From Ramlibacter sp. (GTDB lineage Bacteria; Pseudomonadota; Gammaproteobacteria; Burkholderiales; Burkholderiaceae_C): a DNA stretch of 64,000 bases. The DNA is taken from contig NZ_JAQGNQ010000009.1 of assembly GCF_028291745.1 (NCBI RefSeq), forward strand, positions 1-64,000. Direction: 5' to 3'. The notes under the pieces are model-generated. The model was given only the letters and a program-made list of their open reading frames with translations, did no database searches and was not told the DNA's origin. Made by a program: the position numbers and the translations under genes. Shown here piece after piece: positions 10,074 through 18,626 of the stretch (position 1 is its first letter; each line of letters begins with the position of its first letter).

Positions 10074-10079
10074 TACAAT
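10074..10079 (+). promoter_or_regulatory. -10 box of dapA
   Basis: TACAAT lies 26 bases before the dapA ATG, placing the likely transcript start about 20 bases upstream of translation. No clear -35 hexamer is seen. Confidence 0.5.
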
Positions 10080-10105
10080 CGCCCATTCCCCGGGAAGAAC
10101 CCCCC

Positions 10106-10993
10106 ATGACACCGATTACAGGCAGCATCGTTGCGCTCGTCACGCCGATGCTGGACGACGGCAACGTCGACTACCCGACGCTGCGCAAGCTGGTCGACTG
10201 GCACATCCAGCAAGGCACGGACTGCCTTGGCGTGGTCGGCACCACCGGCGAGTCGCCCACCGTCGACGTCGAGGAGCACCGCGAGATCATCCGCGTCGCC
10301 GTCGAACAGGCCAACGGGCGCGTGCCTGTCATGGCCGGCTGCGGCGCCAATTCGACGGTCGAAGCCATCGAGCTCGCCACCTATGCGCGCAGGGTCGGCG
10401 CCGACTGCCAGCTGCAGGTCGTCCCCTACTACAACAAGCCGACGCAGGAAGGCCAGTACCGCCACTTCAAGGCCATCGCCGAAGAGACGGGCGACCTTCC
10501 GATCGTGCTGTACAACGTCCCCGGCCGCACGGTTGCGGACATGCTGCACGACACGGTGCTGCGCCTGGCCGAAGTGCCGGGCATCATCGGCATCAAGGAA
10601 GCCACCGGCAACATCGAGCGGGCGCAATGGCTGGTCCGCGACGTGCCCCAGGGCTTCTCGGTGTATTCGGGGGACGACCCCACCGCCGTGGCGCTGATGC
10701 TGTGCGGCGGCCAGGGCAACATCAGCGTGACGGCCAACGTGGCGCCGCGCCAGATGCACGAGTTGTGCGTCGCCGCCATTGCGGGCGATGCGAAGCGGGC
10801 GATGGAAATCCAGCGCCAGCTGATGCCGGTGCACAAGCACCTGTTCGTCGAGGCGAATCCGATCCCGGTGAAATGGGCAATGGCCCGCATGGGCCTGATG
10901 GGAGGCGCGCTGCGCCTGCCGATGACACCGCTGCTGCCGGCCAACGAGGCCGTCGTCGAGGGTGCGCTGCGCGCTGCGGGCCTGCTGGCTTGA
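10106..10993 (+). CDS. dapA: 4-hydroxy-tetrahydrodipicolinate synthase
   Basis: Condenses pyruvate with aspartate semialdehyde in lysine and meso-diaminopimelate synthesis; cytosolic TIM barrel. At 295 residues it is full length. The visible active site includes GTTGESPT (45-52), Tyr136 in LYNVPGRT and Schiff-base Lys164 in GIKEATGN, matching Lys161 and Tyr133 of the E. coli enzyme. It is followed after 29 bases by bamC, an arrangement widespread in beta- and gammaproteobacteria. Confidence 0.97.
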   Translation: MTPITGSIVALVTPMLDDGNVDYPTLRKLVDWHIQQGTDCLGVVGTTGESPTVDVEEHREIIRVAVEQANGRVPVMAGCGANSTVEAIELATYARRVGADCQLQVVPYYNKPTQEGQYRHFKAIAEETGDLPIVLYNVPGRTVADMLHDTVLRLAEVPGIIGIKEATGNIERAQWLVRDVPQGFSVYSGDDPTAVALMLCGGQGNISVTANVAPRQMHELCVAAIAGDAKRAMEIQRQLMPVHKHLFVEANPIPVKWAMARMGLMGGALRLPMTPLLPANEAVVEGALRAAGLLA

Positions 10994-11022
10994 GCGCGCG
11001 TGAAGTGAAAAGAGGGGTTTCA

Positions 11023-12099
11023 ATGAAGTTGATCGTGAAGTTCGGCGTGCTCGCCGCGGTGGCGGCGCTGTCCGCGTGTTCCATGCTCGAAGGCGACAAG
11101 ATCGACTACAAGAGCGCAACCAAGGCGCCCTCGCTCGAGGTGCCGCCCGACCTGACGCAGCTCTCGCGCGATTCGCGCTACGTCGTGCCCGGGGGCGCCG
11201 TGTCGGCCAACAGCTACCAGGTCGGGCAGTCGATCCCGGGCCTGCCGACGGCGGCCACCGCGGTCGGCGACGTGCGCATCGAGCGCGCGGGCAATCAGCG
11301 CTGGCTGGTGATCAACCGTCCGGCCGACCAGCTGTGGGGACCGGTGCGCGACTTCTGGCAGGAAAGCGGTTTCCTGCTGACCATGGACCAGCCCAACCTG
11401 GGCATCATGGAAACCGACTGGGCGGAGAACCGGGCCAAGCTGCCGCAGGACTTCATCCGCGGCACGATCGGCAAGGTGCTCGACTCGGCCTACTCGACCA
11501 GCGAGCGCGACAAGTTCCGCACGCGCCTGGAGCGCTCCGCCAACGGCGGCACCGAGATCTTCGTCAGCCACCGCGGCATGCAGGAGGTGTACAGCAACGC
11601 GCAGAAGGACCAGACGGTGTGGCAGCCGCGGCCGGCCGACCCCGAGCTGGAAGCCGAATTCCTGCGCCGCCTGATGGTCCGGCTGGGCGCACCGCAGGCG
11701 CAGGCGCAAGCCGCGTCGACGGTCGCCAGCGACCGGCCGACCTCGCGCGTGTCCGCGCTGAACAACCTGCCGGTGGTGGTGATCGAGGAGCCCTTCGACC
11801 GCGCCTGGCGCCGGGTCGGGCTGGCACTGGACCGCACGGGCTTCACGGTCGAAGATCGCGACCGCAGCCAGGGCACGTATTTCGTGCGCTACGTGTCGCC
11901 GAACCCCGACAAGAAGGAGCCCGGCTTCTTCGGCAAGCTGTTCAGCCGCGAGAAGACGGAACAGCCCCTGAAGTACCGCATCAACCTCAAGACCGAAGGC
12001 CAGACGACGACGGTGTCGGTGCTGAATGCGAACGGCGCGCCCGAGACCTCGGCGAACGCCGGGCGGATCGTTCAGGTCATCGCCGACGATTTGAAGTAG
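11023..12099 (+). CDS. bamC: Outer membrane protein assembly factor BamC (lipoprotein)
   Basis: 358-residue lipoprotein of the BAM complex, which folds beta-barrel proteins into the outer membrane. The signal peptide ends in the lipobox LSAC with lipidated Cys19. Then follow the unstructured BamC N-terminal segment (DKIDYKSATKAPSLEVPPDL, which binds BamD in E. coli) and two helix-grip domains at roughly 90-215 and 240-355. The start at 11023 has AGAGGGG upstream. Its place after dapA is the classical nlpB context. Confidence 0.92.
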   Translation: MKLIVKFGVLAAVAALSACSMLEGDKIDYKSATKAPSLEVPPDLTQLSRDSRYVVPGGAVSANSYQVGQSIPGLPTAATAVGDVRIERAGNQRWLVINRPADQLWGPVRDFWQESGFLLTMDQPNLGIMETDWAENRAKLPQDFIRGTIGKVLDSAYSTSERDKFRTRLERSANGGTEIFVSHRGMQEVYSNAQKDQTVWQPRPADPELEAEFLRRLMVRLGAPQAQAQAASTVASDRPTSRVSALNNLPVVVIEEPFDRAWRRVGLALDRTGFTVEDRDRSQGTYFVRYVSPNPDKKEPGFFGKLFSREKTEQPLKYRINLKTEGQTTTVSVLNANGAPETSANAGRIVQVIADDLK

Positions 12100-12107
12100 G
12101 AGAAAAC

Positions 12108-12140
12108 AAGGCCCGGGCTGTCGCCGCGGGCCTTGCACTT
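12108..12140 (+). terminator. Probable intrinsic terminator after bamC
   Basis: AAGGCCCG (12108-12115) pairs with CGGGCCTT (12127-12134) across an 11-base loop, nine bases after the bamC stop, and is followed by a modestly T-rich stretch. Its right arm abuts the start region of the next gene, which argues against a TTG start at 12133. Confidence 0.6.
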
Positions 12141-12147
12141 CGTTCCT

Positions 12148-12924
12148 TTGATCCGTTTCAAATCATTGGGCAGTGGCAGCTCCGGCAATGCCACGGTGAT
12201 CCAGGTGCGGGCGGGCACGCGCCTGTCGCACCTGCTGGTGGATTGCGGCCTCGGCATCCGCGAGCTCGACAAGCGCCTGGGCGTGGCCGGCATGCTGGCC
12301 GACCAGGTCGATGCGATCTTCATCACCCACGAACATGGCGACCACATCGGCTGCGCGCGCCAGCTCGCGCTGCGCGAGCGCATCCCGGTGTACATGAGCG
12401 AGGGCACCTATGGCGCGATCGGCCGGCCCGACTTCGACGGGCTGCTGCGGCTGGTGTGCGACGGCGAGGTGTTCGAGGTCGGCGGTCTGCAGGTGCGGCC
12501 CTTCACGGTGCCGCACGATGCGCGCGAGCCGCTGCAACTGACCTGTACCGACGGCGCCCTGCGCTTGGGCGTGCTGACCGACCTCGGCCACGTCAGCCCG
12601 CACGTGCTGCAGGAACTCGCGGCTTGCGCGACGCTGCTGCTCGAGTGCAATCACGACGAGGAGCTGCTGATGGCCTCGTCGTATCCAGCCTTCCTGAAGC
12701 GCCGGGTGGCCGGCGCCTATGGCCACCTCGCCAACAGCGCCGCCGCGACGCTCGCGCAGTCGCTGCTGGCGGCGGGCACGCTGCGCCAGGTCGTCGCCGC
12801 GCACCTGAGCGAGCAGAACAACCGGCCGGAGCTGGCGCGCCAGGCACTGCTCGACGCACTGGGCGCCGGCGCGGAGATCCACGTGGCCGACGGCCGCACC
12901 GGCAGCGAGTGGCTCAGCGCGTGA
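12148..12924 (+). CDS. MBL-fold metallo-hydrolase (YycJ/WalJ-like)
   Basis: 258 residues from a TTG at 12148, giving MIRFKSLGSGSSGNATVI, the usual opening of this family. A TTG five codons upstream lies in the terminator stem and is less likely. The dinuclear metal motif HEHGDH occurs in FITHEHGDHIG near residue 60, with further ligands in VLTDLGHVS and LECNHD. YycJ-type proteins are thought to be nucleases or phosphodiesterases acting on DNA, but the role is not settled. The 3' end overlaps the convergent exoprotein gene by 11 bases. Confidence 0.87.
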   Translation: MIRFKSLGSGSSGNATVIQVRAGTRLSHLLVDCGLGIRELDKRLGVAGMLADQVDAIFITHEHGDHIGCARQLALRERIPVYMSEGTYGAIGRPDFDGLLRLVCDGEVFEVGGLQVRPFTVPHDAREPLQLTCTDGALRLGVLTDLGHVSPHVLQELAACATLLLECNHDEELLMASSYPAFLKRRVAGAYGHLANSAAATLAQSLLAAGTLRQVVAAHLSEQNNRPELARQALLDALGAGAEIHVADGRTGSEWLSA

Positions 12925-14551
12925 CCACCGCGCACTGCGTTTCGTTCACCACCACCTTGCGCTGAGAGGCATCGCCCGGATCGGACGGGGCGGCGGCCGC
13001 CAGCGCCGCGCTCGTGCGTTGGATGAAGCCGTCGGTGGCCGCTGCCGGCTCACGCAGCGCCGCCTGCACGGCTTCGGGTTGCGCCTCGCGCGGCACCAGC
13101 GCCACCGCGCTCACGCTGGCCGGATCGAAGGGGTGGCCCGGAAGGCGCCGGGCAGCCGGGTCGTCGCCGCTGCCATTGCCGCGGCCGCCGCTGCTGCCGA
13201 GGGAACCGGGATCGTCGCTGCCATTGCCCTTGCCGCTGTTGCCGCTTCGGTCGGCCCCATTGCCGTTGCCGTCCGCGCCTGAATCGCCCTTGCCCTTGCC
13301 CTTGCCGTCGGTGGTGCTGGCGGGCACAGCCCCGCCGATCACATCGACCGTGCCGCGCACGTCCGGACTGTGCGCGCCGGACACTTCGACCCGCCCGCCC
13401 GCACCGCCGCCCGCACCGCGCGAGAGGATGGTGCCGGCGAAACGCGTGCTCTGCTCGCTCCAGACCACGACCATGCCGCCGTCGCCCCGCAGCGTCGCGT
13501 CCGCCGTGAGCAGCACGCCCTGCTCCACGGCCACCTGGCGCGCGTTGGCCACGCGGCTGTCCTGCCCCTGCCAGCCGCCGCCCACCAGGATCTCGCCGCC
13601 GCCCTTGGCGTGACTCACGTTGATCGTGGCGGGCGCCTTCAGCGTCACCTTGGCGGCGCTCACCAGCACCGAGCCGCCATGCGCCAGCGCGCTGGCCTCG
13701 ATGCTGCCGTCGATCTCGGCCGCGTCGCTGGCCTGCAGCACCACGCGGCCGCCGACGTTGCTCGCGCTGTCCGCCTGCACGACGCCACTGTGCCGCAGTT
13801 GTCCGGCGAAGATCGCCACCGAGTCGCCGCGCAAGGTGCCCAGGTTCACCGCCCGATCGCCCGGCGCCCGCACTTGCATCAGGATGCCTTCCAGCCCGCG
13901 GCCGGTGACTTCGACGCTGTGCCCGGCCGCGAGCACGACATCGCCGGCAATGGCTTGGACGACGGCGCCGCTGTCGGTCTCCAGGTCCGCACCGATCAAC
14001 ACGACGTCGCCATTGCGCGCCAGCACCTGGCCGCGCACTTCGAGCCGGCCGCTGCCGCTCTTGCTGGCGAAGTCGCGATCGCTGTCCTTGCCACCGAAGG
14101 AAAGCCGCCCGGCAATGGCATCGCTGCGGCTCATGCCCAGCGTGCTCGCCGTGAAGCCGGCGGTGTCGATCACCGCGCCCGGTGCGACGGCAATGCCCGC
14201 GGGATTGACCAACACGAGATGCCCGTTGGATCCCAGCGTGCCGGCGATGCTGCTCGGGTCGCCGCCCAGCACCCGGTTGATCGAGAGGCTGGCCGTATTC
14301 GGCTGGGAGAAGAACACCGTGCTGCCGCCCGGCACGCCGAAGCTGCGCCAATCGAGCGCCGAGCGATTGGTGCCGGCGCCATTCGTGGTGACGACGGTCG
14401 TGACATTGCCGGCGGTCTGCACGACCGCGGACCCGTGCAGAGGGCTCAGGCCCGAAGGCTGCGCCCACGCACCGGCAGCAAGGCCGCATGCGCAGGCCAC
14501 GCCGGCAGCACGCCGCACCAGCGAGAGAGGGAAAGGAGCAGGCAAGGGCAT
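12914..14551 (-). CDS. Short filamentous-haemagglutinin-like exoprotein (TPS domain)
   Basis: 545 residues from the ATG at 14551; in-frame starts at 14581 and 14659 are also possible, as none has a good ribosome site. A signal peptide ends near residue 30 (AAGAWA). The haemagglutination-activity (TPS) domain covers about 35-150, with NTASLSINRVLGG and LVNPAGIAVAPG. Beta-helix-like repeats continue to about 400. A Gly/Asn/Ser/Lys/Asp-rich low-complexity linker then leads to an alanine-rich tail. No TpsB pore gene is nearby, and the protein is far shorter than typical TpsA adhesins. Predicted to be exported; function unknown. Confidence 0.72.
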   Translation of the reverse strand: MPLPAPFPLSLVRRAAGVACACGLAAGAWAQPSGLSPLHGSAVVQTAGNVTTVVTTNGAGTNRSALDWRSFGVPGGSTVFFSQPNTASLSINRVLGGDPSSIAGTLGSNGHLVLVNPAGIAVAPGAVIDTAGFTASTLGMSRSDAIAGRLSFGGKDSDRDFASKSGSGRLEVRGQVLARNGDVVLIGADLETDSGAVVQAIAGDVVLAAGHSVEVTGRGLEGILMQVRAPGDRAVNLGTLRGDSVAIFAGQLRHSGVVQADSASNVGGRVVLQASDAAEIDGSIEASALAHGGSVLVSAAKVTLKAPATINVSHAKGGGEILVGGGWQGQDSRVANARQVAVEQGVLLTADATLRGDGGMVVVWSEQSTRFAGTILSRGAGGGAGGRVEVSGAHSPDVRGTVDVIGGAVPASTTDGKGKGKGDSGADGNGNGADRSGNSGKGNGSDDPGSLGSSGGRGNGSGDDPAARRLPGHPFDPASVSAVALVPREAQPEAVQAALREPAAATDGFIQRTSAALAAAAPSDPGDASQRKVVVNETQCAVVTR

Positions 14552-14745
14552 CTTTGCGCTCGCAACGAGTTGCAGAGGCATCGAGTGTTGAAGCTGCGCC
14601 GTGGCGGTGCAGTCAAGCACATGCCGCCACGTGATGTCGGACGTGTCGCACACGCTCACGCGCAGTGCGAACTATTGCGCCGCAAACGTTTCTTGCTGCG
14701 GGACGGGGAATATTCGGGCGCCGACGGCTGTCGCCCGGAGCCCCT

Positions 14746-14774
14746 GAAAAACAAAAAAGCCGCCCGAAGGCGGC
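14746..14774 (-). terminator. Intrinsic terminator of the Ala/Pro lipoprotein gene
   Basis: On the minus strand GCCGCC-TTCG-GGCGGC (14759-14774) is followed by TTTTTTGTTTTT, a textbook Rho-independent terminator about 20 bases after the stop. Confidence 0.92.
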
Positions 14775-14795
14775 TTCGCAAGCAGCTCGAAGAGC

Positions 14796-15053
14796 TTACT
14801 TGCTGGCCGAGGCGGCGCCGGACGCCGAGGCCGCAGCGCTCGAAGCCGAGTCGGCAGCAGCGGAGGCCGAGCCGGCGGCAGCCGAAGCAGCACCAGCGGA
14901 AGCGTCGGCGGCCGGAGCAGCAGCGGGGGCCGGAGCCGGTTCCGGAGCAGCGGCGGGTGCAGGCGCGGGGGCCGGCGCAGCGTCTTCCTTCTTGCCGCAA
15001 GCGGAGAGGGCGACGGCGGCAACCAGCGTGGCCAGAACGAGCGATTTCTTCAT
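14796..15053 (-). CDS. Alanine/proline-rich small lipoprotein
   Basis: 85 residues. The signal peptide MKKSLVLATLVAAVALSAC carries a lipobox (LSAC) with lipidated Cys19. After GKKEDA the mature part is almost entirely Pro-Ala repeats (PAPAPAPAAAP) and then Ala-Ser-Gly repeats, with no folded domain. It may act as a spacer or cell-envelope filler; function unknown. It has its own -10 box at 15164 and a strong terminator, so it is a single-gene, probably well-expressed unit. Confidence 0.75.
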   Translation of the reverse strand: MKKSLVLATLVAAVALSACGKKEDAAPAPAPAPAAAPEPAPAPAAAPAADASAGAASAAAGSASAAADSASSAAASASGAASASK

Positions 15054-15163
15054 TTCAGGTTTCCTTGTAGGGATGGGGACACGTTTCCGGAAATTTGTCC
15101 TGGCGGTGCGAAGCCGCTAGTGACCGAGTGGAGAGGCTCGAGCGCTTTCCAGCTCAGCCAAAC

Positions 15164-15169
15164 ATTATA
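15164..15169 (-). promoter_or_regulatory. -10 box of the Ala/Pro lipoprotein gene
   Basis: The minus strand reads TATAAT in the context CCCGCTATAATG, a consensus -10. The leader to the ATG at 15053 would be about 105 bases, long compared with other genes here. Confidence 0.55.
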
Positions 15170-15213
15170 GCGGGAAGAGTTCACGAATTGGGGTTGTCCC
15201 GTACGGGTGAACG

Positions 15214-15723
15214 CTAAAGCCCAAGTGTAGTCGCCGGAAAGCCCGGCGTTCCCTGGGCGAGCCATGCATTGAGCGACTCGCGCAGCTGCACGCGGCGGTC
15301 GGCTTCGCTGCCGCAATAGCCATTGCTGCGCTCGATGTCGCGGCGTTCCATCACCCATGCCGGAGTCCAGATTGCACTGGGCAGATCGAGCGCATCGGCG
15401 CTGGGACACGCCACCGCCGTGACGATGTGCGACCAGGTGCCGCGCCACTGCACGAAGCGCGCATGCTGGCGCAGCATCGCGTCGTAGCGCTTGGCCAGCA
15501 GCACCATGCGCCGGCCGCTGTGTGCCCAGGCCTGCAGCGACTCGGTCACCGCGCGTTCGCCGAGCGGCCACTCCTCGAAGCTCGCGTCGCTCAGGATGAG
15601 CTCGCGCCAGCCCTCGCGCGCGGCGCAGGCCAGTGCTGCGCGCACGAGTTGGCGAAAGTCCTCGCGGCCTTCGAACCGGCGCGAAGGCAAGGCGTCCGCG
15701 CTGTCGTCCCTGGCTTCACTCAT
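15214..15723 (-). CDS. Conserved hypothetical protein
   Basis: 169 residues. The start at 15723 is fixed by GGAGGT four bases upstream and overlaps the stop of the hydroxylase gene by eight bases, so the two are translationally coupled. The protein is soluble, without signal peptide or membrane segment. The region FEEWPLGERAVTESLQAWAHSGRRMVLLAKRYD suggests a Rossmann-like or phospholipase-D-like regulatory fold, but I do not recognise the family. The pairing with the uL16 hydroxylase gene suggests a link to translation, as inference only. Confidence 0.7.
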   Translation of the reverse strand: MSEARDDSADALPSRRFEGREDFRQLVRAALACAAREGWRELILSDASFEEWPLGERAVTESLQAWAHSGRRMVLLAKRYDAMLRQHARFVQWRGTWSHIVTAVACPSADALDLPSAIWTPAWVMERRDIERSNGYCGSEADRRVQLRESLNAWLAQGTPGFPATTLGL

Positions 15724-16849
15724 CTCCACCTCCATCGGCATGGGCCCAGCCCGCTTCGCACCAGGCCTGCAGCAATTCGCGCGCGCCTGCGCTGGCACCT
15801 GCAAGGTCGCGGGCATCGAGCCGGCGATTGTCGGCCAGCCGGCGCATCAGTGTCGCGTCGCGGCCGGCCGCACGCCAGGCCTCGCCATTGATGAAGACAT
15901 GGCGCCGGTCGTGCAGCATGCGCGTGCGTGCATCGAGCGCCAGCGAGTGCAGGCCACGCGGCGCCGCACCCGGCTCGAACCACACGCTGGCCTTGGGCTC
16001 GGTGAGGTATTCGCCCAGCGCGCGATCGAGCGCCGCGGGATCCTTGAGCGCCTGCGCCACCGCTTCCTGCGCGAACTGCGCGAGCCCTTCGGGGATCGCG
16101 CCGGGCGTCTGCGTCGCCGGCTGCGCCGGGTCGCGGTACAGCCGCCCGGCCGCGTCCTGGGCGGCTTCATCAGCGATGCGCTGCAGCAGCTCGCGCGCGA
16201 GCTCCGCCTGTGCCGGCGCGCGAAAGCCGATGGAGTAGGTCTGGCACTCGCCCTCGGCGATGCCGTCGTGCGCATAACCCGGGGGCAGGTACAACAGGTC
16301 GCCGGGCTCCAGCACGTACTCTTGCTGCGGCTCGAAGTTGGCGATGATCTTCAGCGGGACGTCAGGCTGCAGGGAGAAATCGTCCTGCCGGGCGATGCGC
16401 CAGCGGCGCCGTCCTTGCGCCTGCAGCAGGAACACGTCGTAGCTGTCGAAGTGCGGGCCCACGCCACCACCGTCGGTGGCAAAGCTGATCATCAGGTCGT
16501 CCAGCCGCGCGGCCGGCAGGAAGGAGAAGGCGTGCAACAGTCGATGCGCGGCGGGCTCGTGCAGGTCGACGCCCTGCACCAGCAAGGTCCATGCGGGCTG
16601 CTTGAGCGGCGGCAAGGCACGGCGCTGGAACGGCCCGCGTTGCAGGCGCCAGGAGGAAGCGTCGCGCACGACCAGCCGCGACTCGACCTCGTCGCGGGCG
16701 GCCAGCGCGAACAGCTCGCGCGGGGCCAGCAAGGGCGTGAAGTCGGGGATGGCATTGCGCACCAGCAGCGGCTTCTTCTGCCAGTGGCGCTTCATGAACT
16801 GGGCCGGGCTGAGGCCGCCCAGCAGGGGCAAGGGTCGTGTGGTGTTCAT
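15716..16849 (-). CDS. roxA: Cupin-like 2-oxoglutarate oxygenase, uL16 arginine hydroxylase (RoxA/YcfD)
   Basis: 377 residues from the ATG at 16849. JmjC/cupin-type Fe(II)/2-oxoglutarate oxygenase; YcfD of E. coli hydroxylates an arginine of ribosomal protein uL16. The opening LGGLSPAQFMKRHWQKKPLLVRNA is typical of the family. The iron site shows HFDSYDVFLLQ (His and Asp), with the distal His in LPPGYAHDG. The C-terminal third is the winged-helix dimerisation part. It starts 22 bases from the divergent FKBP gene. Confidence 0.88.
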   Translation of the reverse strand: MNTTRPLPLLGGLSPAQFMKRHWQKKPLLVRNAIPDFTPLLAPRELFALAARDEVESRLVVRDASSWRLQRGPFQRRALPPLKQPAWTLLVQGVDLHEPAAHRLLHAFSFLPAARLDDLMISFATDGGGVGPHFDSYDVFLLQAQGRRRWRIARQDDFSLQPDVPLKIIANFEPQQEYVLEPGDLLYLPPGYAHDGIAEGECQTYSIGFRAPAQAELARELLQRIADEAAQDAAGRLYRDPAQPATQTPGAIPEGLAQFAQEAVAQALKDPAALDRALGEYLTEPKASVWFEPGAAPRGLHSLALDARTRMLHDRRHVFINGEAWRAAGRDATLMRRLADNRRLDARDLAGASAGARELLQAWCEAGWAHADGGGDE

Positions 16850-16871
16850 CGCGAGCTGCGACAATTCTGCT

Positions 16872-17366
16872 ATGGAAATCACACCGCACTGCGTTGTCGC
16901 GCTCACCTGGACCTTGAAGGACACGCTGGGCGAGGAACTCGATCGCCTCGACGAGCCCGTGGAGTTCCTGGTGGGCGGGCGCGACCTGCTGGCCAAGATC
17001 GAGGAAGCGTTGCAGGGCCACGAGCCGGGCGACCGCGTCGACCTGCACCTCGAGCCCGAGGATGCCTTTGGCGACTACGACGAGACGCGCGTGTTCCTGG
17101 AACCGCGCTCGCTCTTTCCGCAGGAGCTCGAAGAGGGCATGACTTTCGAAGGCCTGCCCGCGGGCGCCACCAGCGTCGACGCGCCGACCAACCTGCTCTA
17201 CATGGTGACCGAGATCTATCCCGAACACGTGGTGCTGGACGGCAACCACCCGCTGGCCGGCATCGCCCTGCGCCTGCACCTGAAAGTGGAAGGGGTGCGC
17301 GAAGCCAGCGACGAAGAAACCGGCACCGGCACGCTGGGAACGGGGTTCTTCCGCATCGGGGATTGA
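16872..17366 (+). CDS. SlyD-like FKBP-type peptidyl-prolyl cis-trans isomerase
   Basis: 164 residues. SlyD-type FKBP with an insert-in-flap chaperone domain: MEITPHCVVALTWTLKDTLGEELD, then PVEFLVGG, the flap-inserted segment EPEDAFGDYDETRVFLEPRS, and the closing strand NHPLAGIALRLHLKV. It folds or holds client proteins in the cytosol. Unlike classical SlyD it lacks a histidine-rich metal tail. Its start is only 22 bases from the divergent uL16 hydroxylase start, so each promoter must overlap the other gene's control region. Confidence 0.88.
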   Translation: MEITPHCVVALTWTLKDTLGEELDRLDEPVEFLVGGRDLLAKIEEALQGHEPGDRVDLHLEPEDAFGDYDETRVFLEPRSLFPQELEEGMTFEGLPAGATSVDAPTNLLYMVTEIYPEHVVLDGNHPLAGIALRLHLKVEGVREASDEETGTGTLGTGFFRIGD

Positions 17367-17375
17367 GGCCGGGGG

Positions 17376-17465
17376 ATGTCATCCCGGGCTCGACCCGGGA
17401 TCCACGATCCACGCCGGCGCGCACATGAGTGCTGCATGGATTGCGGGTCCAGCCCGCAATGACAT
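17376..17465. repeat. REP-like palindromic element, copy 1
   Basis: Two hairpins, CCCGGGCTCGACCCGGG and TTGCGGGTCCAGCCCGCAA, are bounded by the inverted ends ATGTCAT (17376-17382) and ATGACAT (17459-17465). The same design recurs at 43974-44100. This family is common between genes of many Proteobacteria. Confidence 0.85.
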
Positions 17466-17473
17466 GCAGGCAT

Positions 17474-17499
17474 GAAAAAGCCCGGCGCTGCCGGGCTTT
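17474..17499 (-). terminator. Intrinsic terminator of the glycine-zipper lipoprotein gene
   Basis: AAAGCCCGGC (17477-17486) pairs with GCCGGGCTTT (17490-17499) over a three-base loop. On the minus strand the stem ends in a run of five T, 18 bases past the stop at 17517. It could also stop plus-strand transcription from the FKBP gene. Confidence 0.88.
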
Positions 17500-17516
17500 C
17501 CAGTGCGCGAGCTGAA

Positions 17517-18005
17517 TCAGCCGCGATAGATCACGCCGTTGTCCACCCGCACGCGGTCGCCCACGCGCAGGTCGCCCGTGGCCGGGACCTCGAAGGTGCG
17601 GATCACGCCCTGGTCCGACTGCATCGTGATGCGGTAGCCGGCCTGCGTCGTCATGCCTTCACGGTTGCGGCCGATCTGGTTGCCCACCGTGGCACCGGCC
17701 ACACCGCCCAGCACCGTGGCCGCTGTGCGACCCGCACCGGCACCGATGGTCGAACCGAGCGCCGCACCGGCCAGGCCGCCGACCACTGCACCGATGATGC
17801 CGCTGGAAGGCGCATTGGTGCCGACCGGCAGGTACTCGATGTTCACGATGCGGCCGTACTCGGTGCCCGCGGTCGGGTACGACGCCACCGGATAGTTGGT
17901 GGTGGCCGGATAGCTGCTGTACGTCGGGCCCATCGGATACGACGAGCAGGCGGCGAGCATGGCCGTGGCAAGGCCGGCGGCGACCAGGGTAGTGATGTTG
18001 CGCAT
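17517..18005 (-). CDS. Glycine-zipper 2TM outer-membrane lipoprotein (SlyB/PcP-like)
   Basis: 162 residues. The signal peptide ends in the lipobox LAAC with lipidated Cys20. A Tyr/Ser/Pro-rich linker follows, then a glycine-zipper hairpin (IIGAVVGGLAGAALGSTIGAGAGR, in two GxxxG runs, about 75-110) and a C-terminal beta domain (YRITMQSDQGVIRTFEV) as in SlyB/Pal cross-reacting proteins. These are envelope-integrity lipoproteins, often induced by divalent-cation stress. Single gene with its own terminator. Confidence 0.87.
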   Translation of the reverse strand: MRNITTLVAAGLATAMLAACSSYPMGPTYSSYPATTNYPVASYPTAGTEYGRIVNIEYLPVGTNAPSSGIIGAVVGGLAGAALGSTIGAGAGRTAATVLGGVAGATVGNQIGRNREGMTTQAGYRITMQSDQGVIRTFEVPATGDLRVGDRVRVDNGVIYRG

Positions 18006-18172
18006 GGAATTCTCCTTGGATTCGAAACGATCAAGTCACATGGCGGCCCCCAACGGCACGCCTTGTACATTCATTGAAGCGAGTCGACGCCATGCGCAGG
18101 TGCAGTCATTCCCGCAGCTTGATGTAGGCGTTCAGCCGACGCCCTGTCGGTGGCGGCGCACGCGCCGCAGCA

Positions 18173-18619
18173 TCAGCTCTTCCCTGTGGAGCCGTAGCCG
18201 CCGGCGCCGCGCTCGGTCGGCGGGAAGTCGTGCACCACGCGAAATGACGCCTGCGCCACCGGCACGATCACGAGTTGTGCCAGCCGCTCCATCGGTTGCA
18301 GCGTGAAGGCGGTGTCGCTGCGGTTCCAGGCGCTCACCATCAACTGGCCCTGGTAGTCGCTGTCGATCAGGCCAACGAGATTGCCCAGCACGATGCCGTG
18401 CTTGTGGCCGAGGCCCGAGCGGGGAAGGATCAACGCCGCATAGCCCGGGTCGCGCAGCCAGATCGCGATGCCGGTGGGCACCAGTTGCCATGCATTGGGC
18501 GCGAGGGTCAGCGCTTCGTCGAGGCAGGCACGCAGGTCGAGGCCGGCGCTGCCGGGCGTGGCATAGGCGGGTAGTTGATCCGCCATGCGCGGATCGAGGA
18601 TCTTCAGGTCGACTTGCAT
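18173..18619 (-). CDS. dut: dUTP diphosphatase
   Basis: 148 residues. Hydrolyses dUTP to dUMP and pyrophosphate, keeping uracil out of DNA and feeding dTMP synthesis. All five trimeric dUTPase motifs are visible: [28 protein letters not shown], the RLAQLVIVP strand, and the C-terminal [10 protein letters not shown] that closes over the active site. It starts seven bases after the coaBC stop, the classical dfp-dut operon. Confidence 0.96.
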   Translation of the reverse strand: MQVDLKILDPRMADQLPAYATPGSAGLDLRACLDEALTLAPNAWQLVPTGIAIWLRDPGYAALILPRSGLGHKHGIVLGNLVGLIDSDYQGQLMVSAWNRSDTAFTLQPMERLAQLVIVPVAQASFRVVHDFPPTERGAGGYGSTGKS

Positions 18620-18626
18620 TCGGTAG

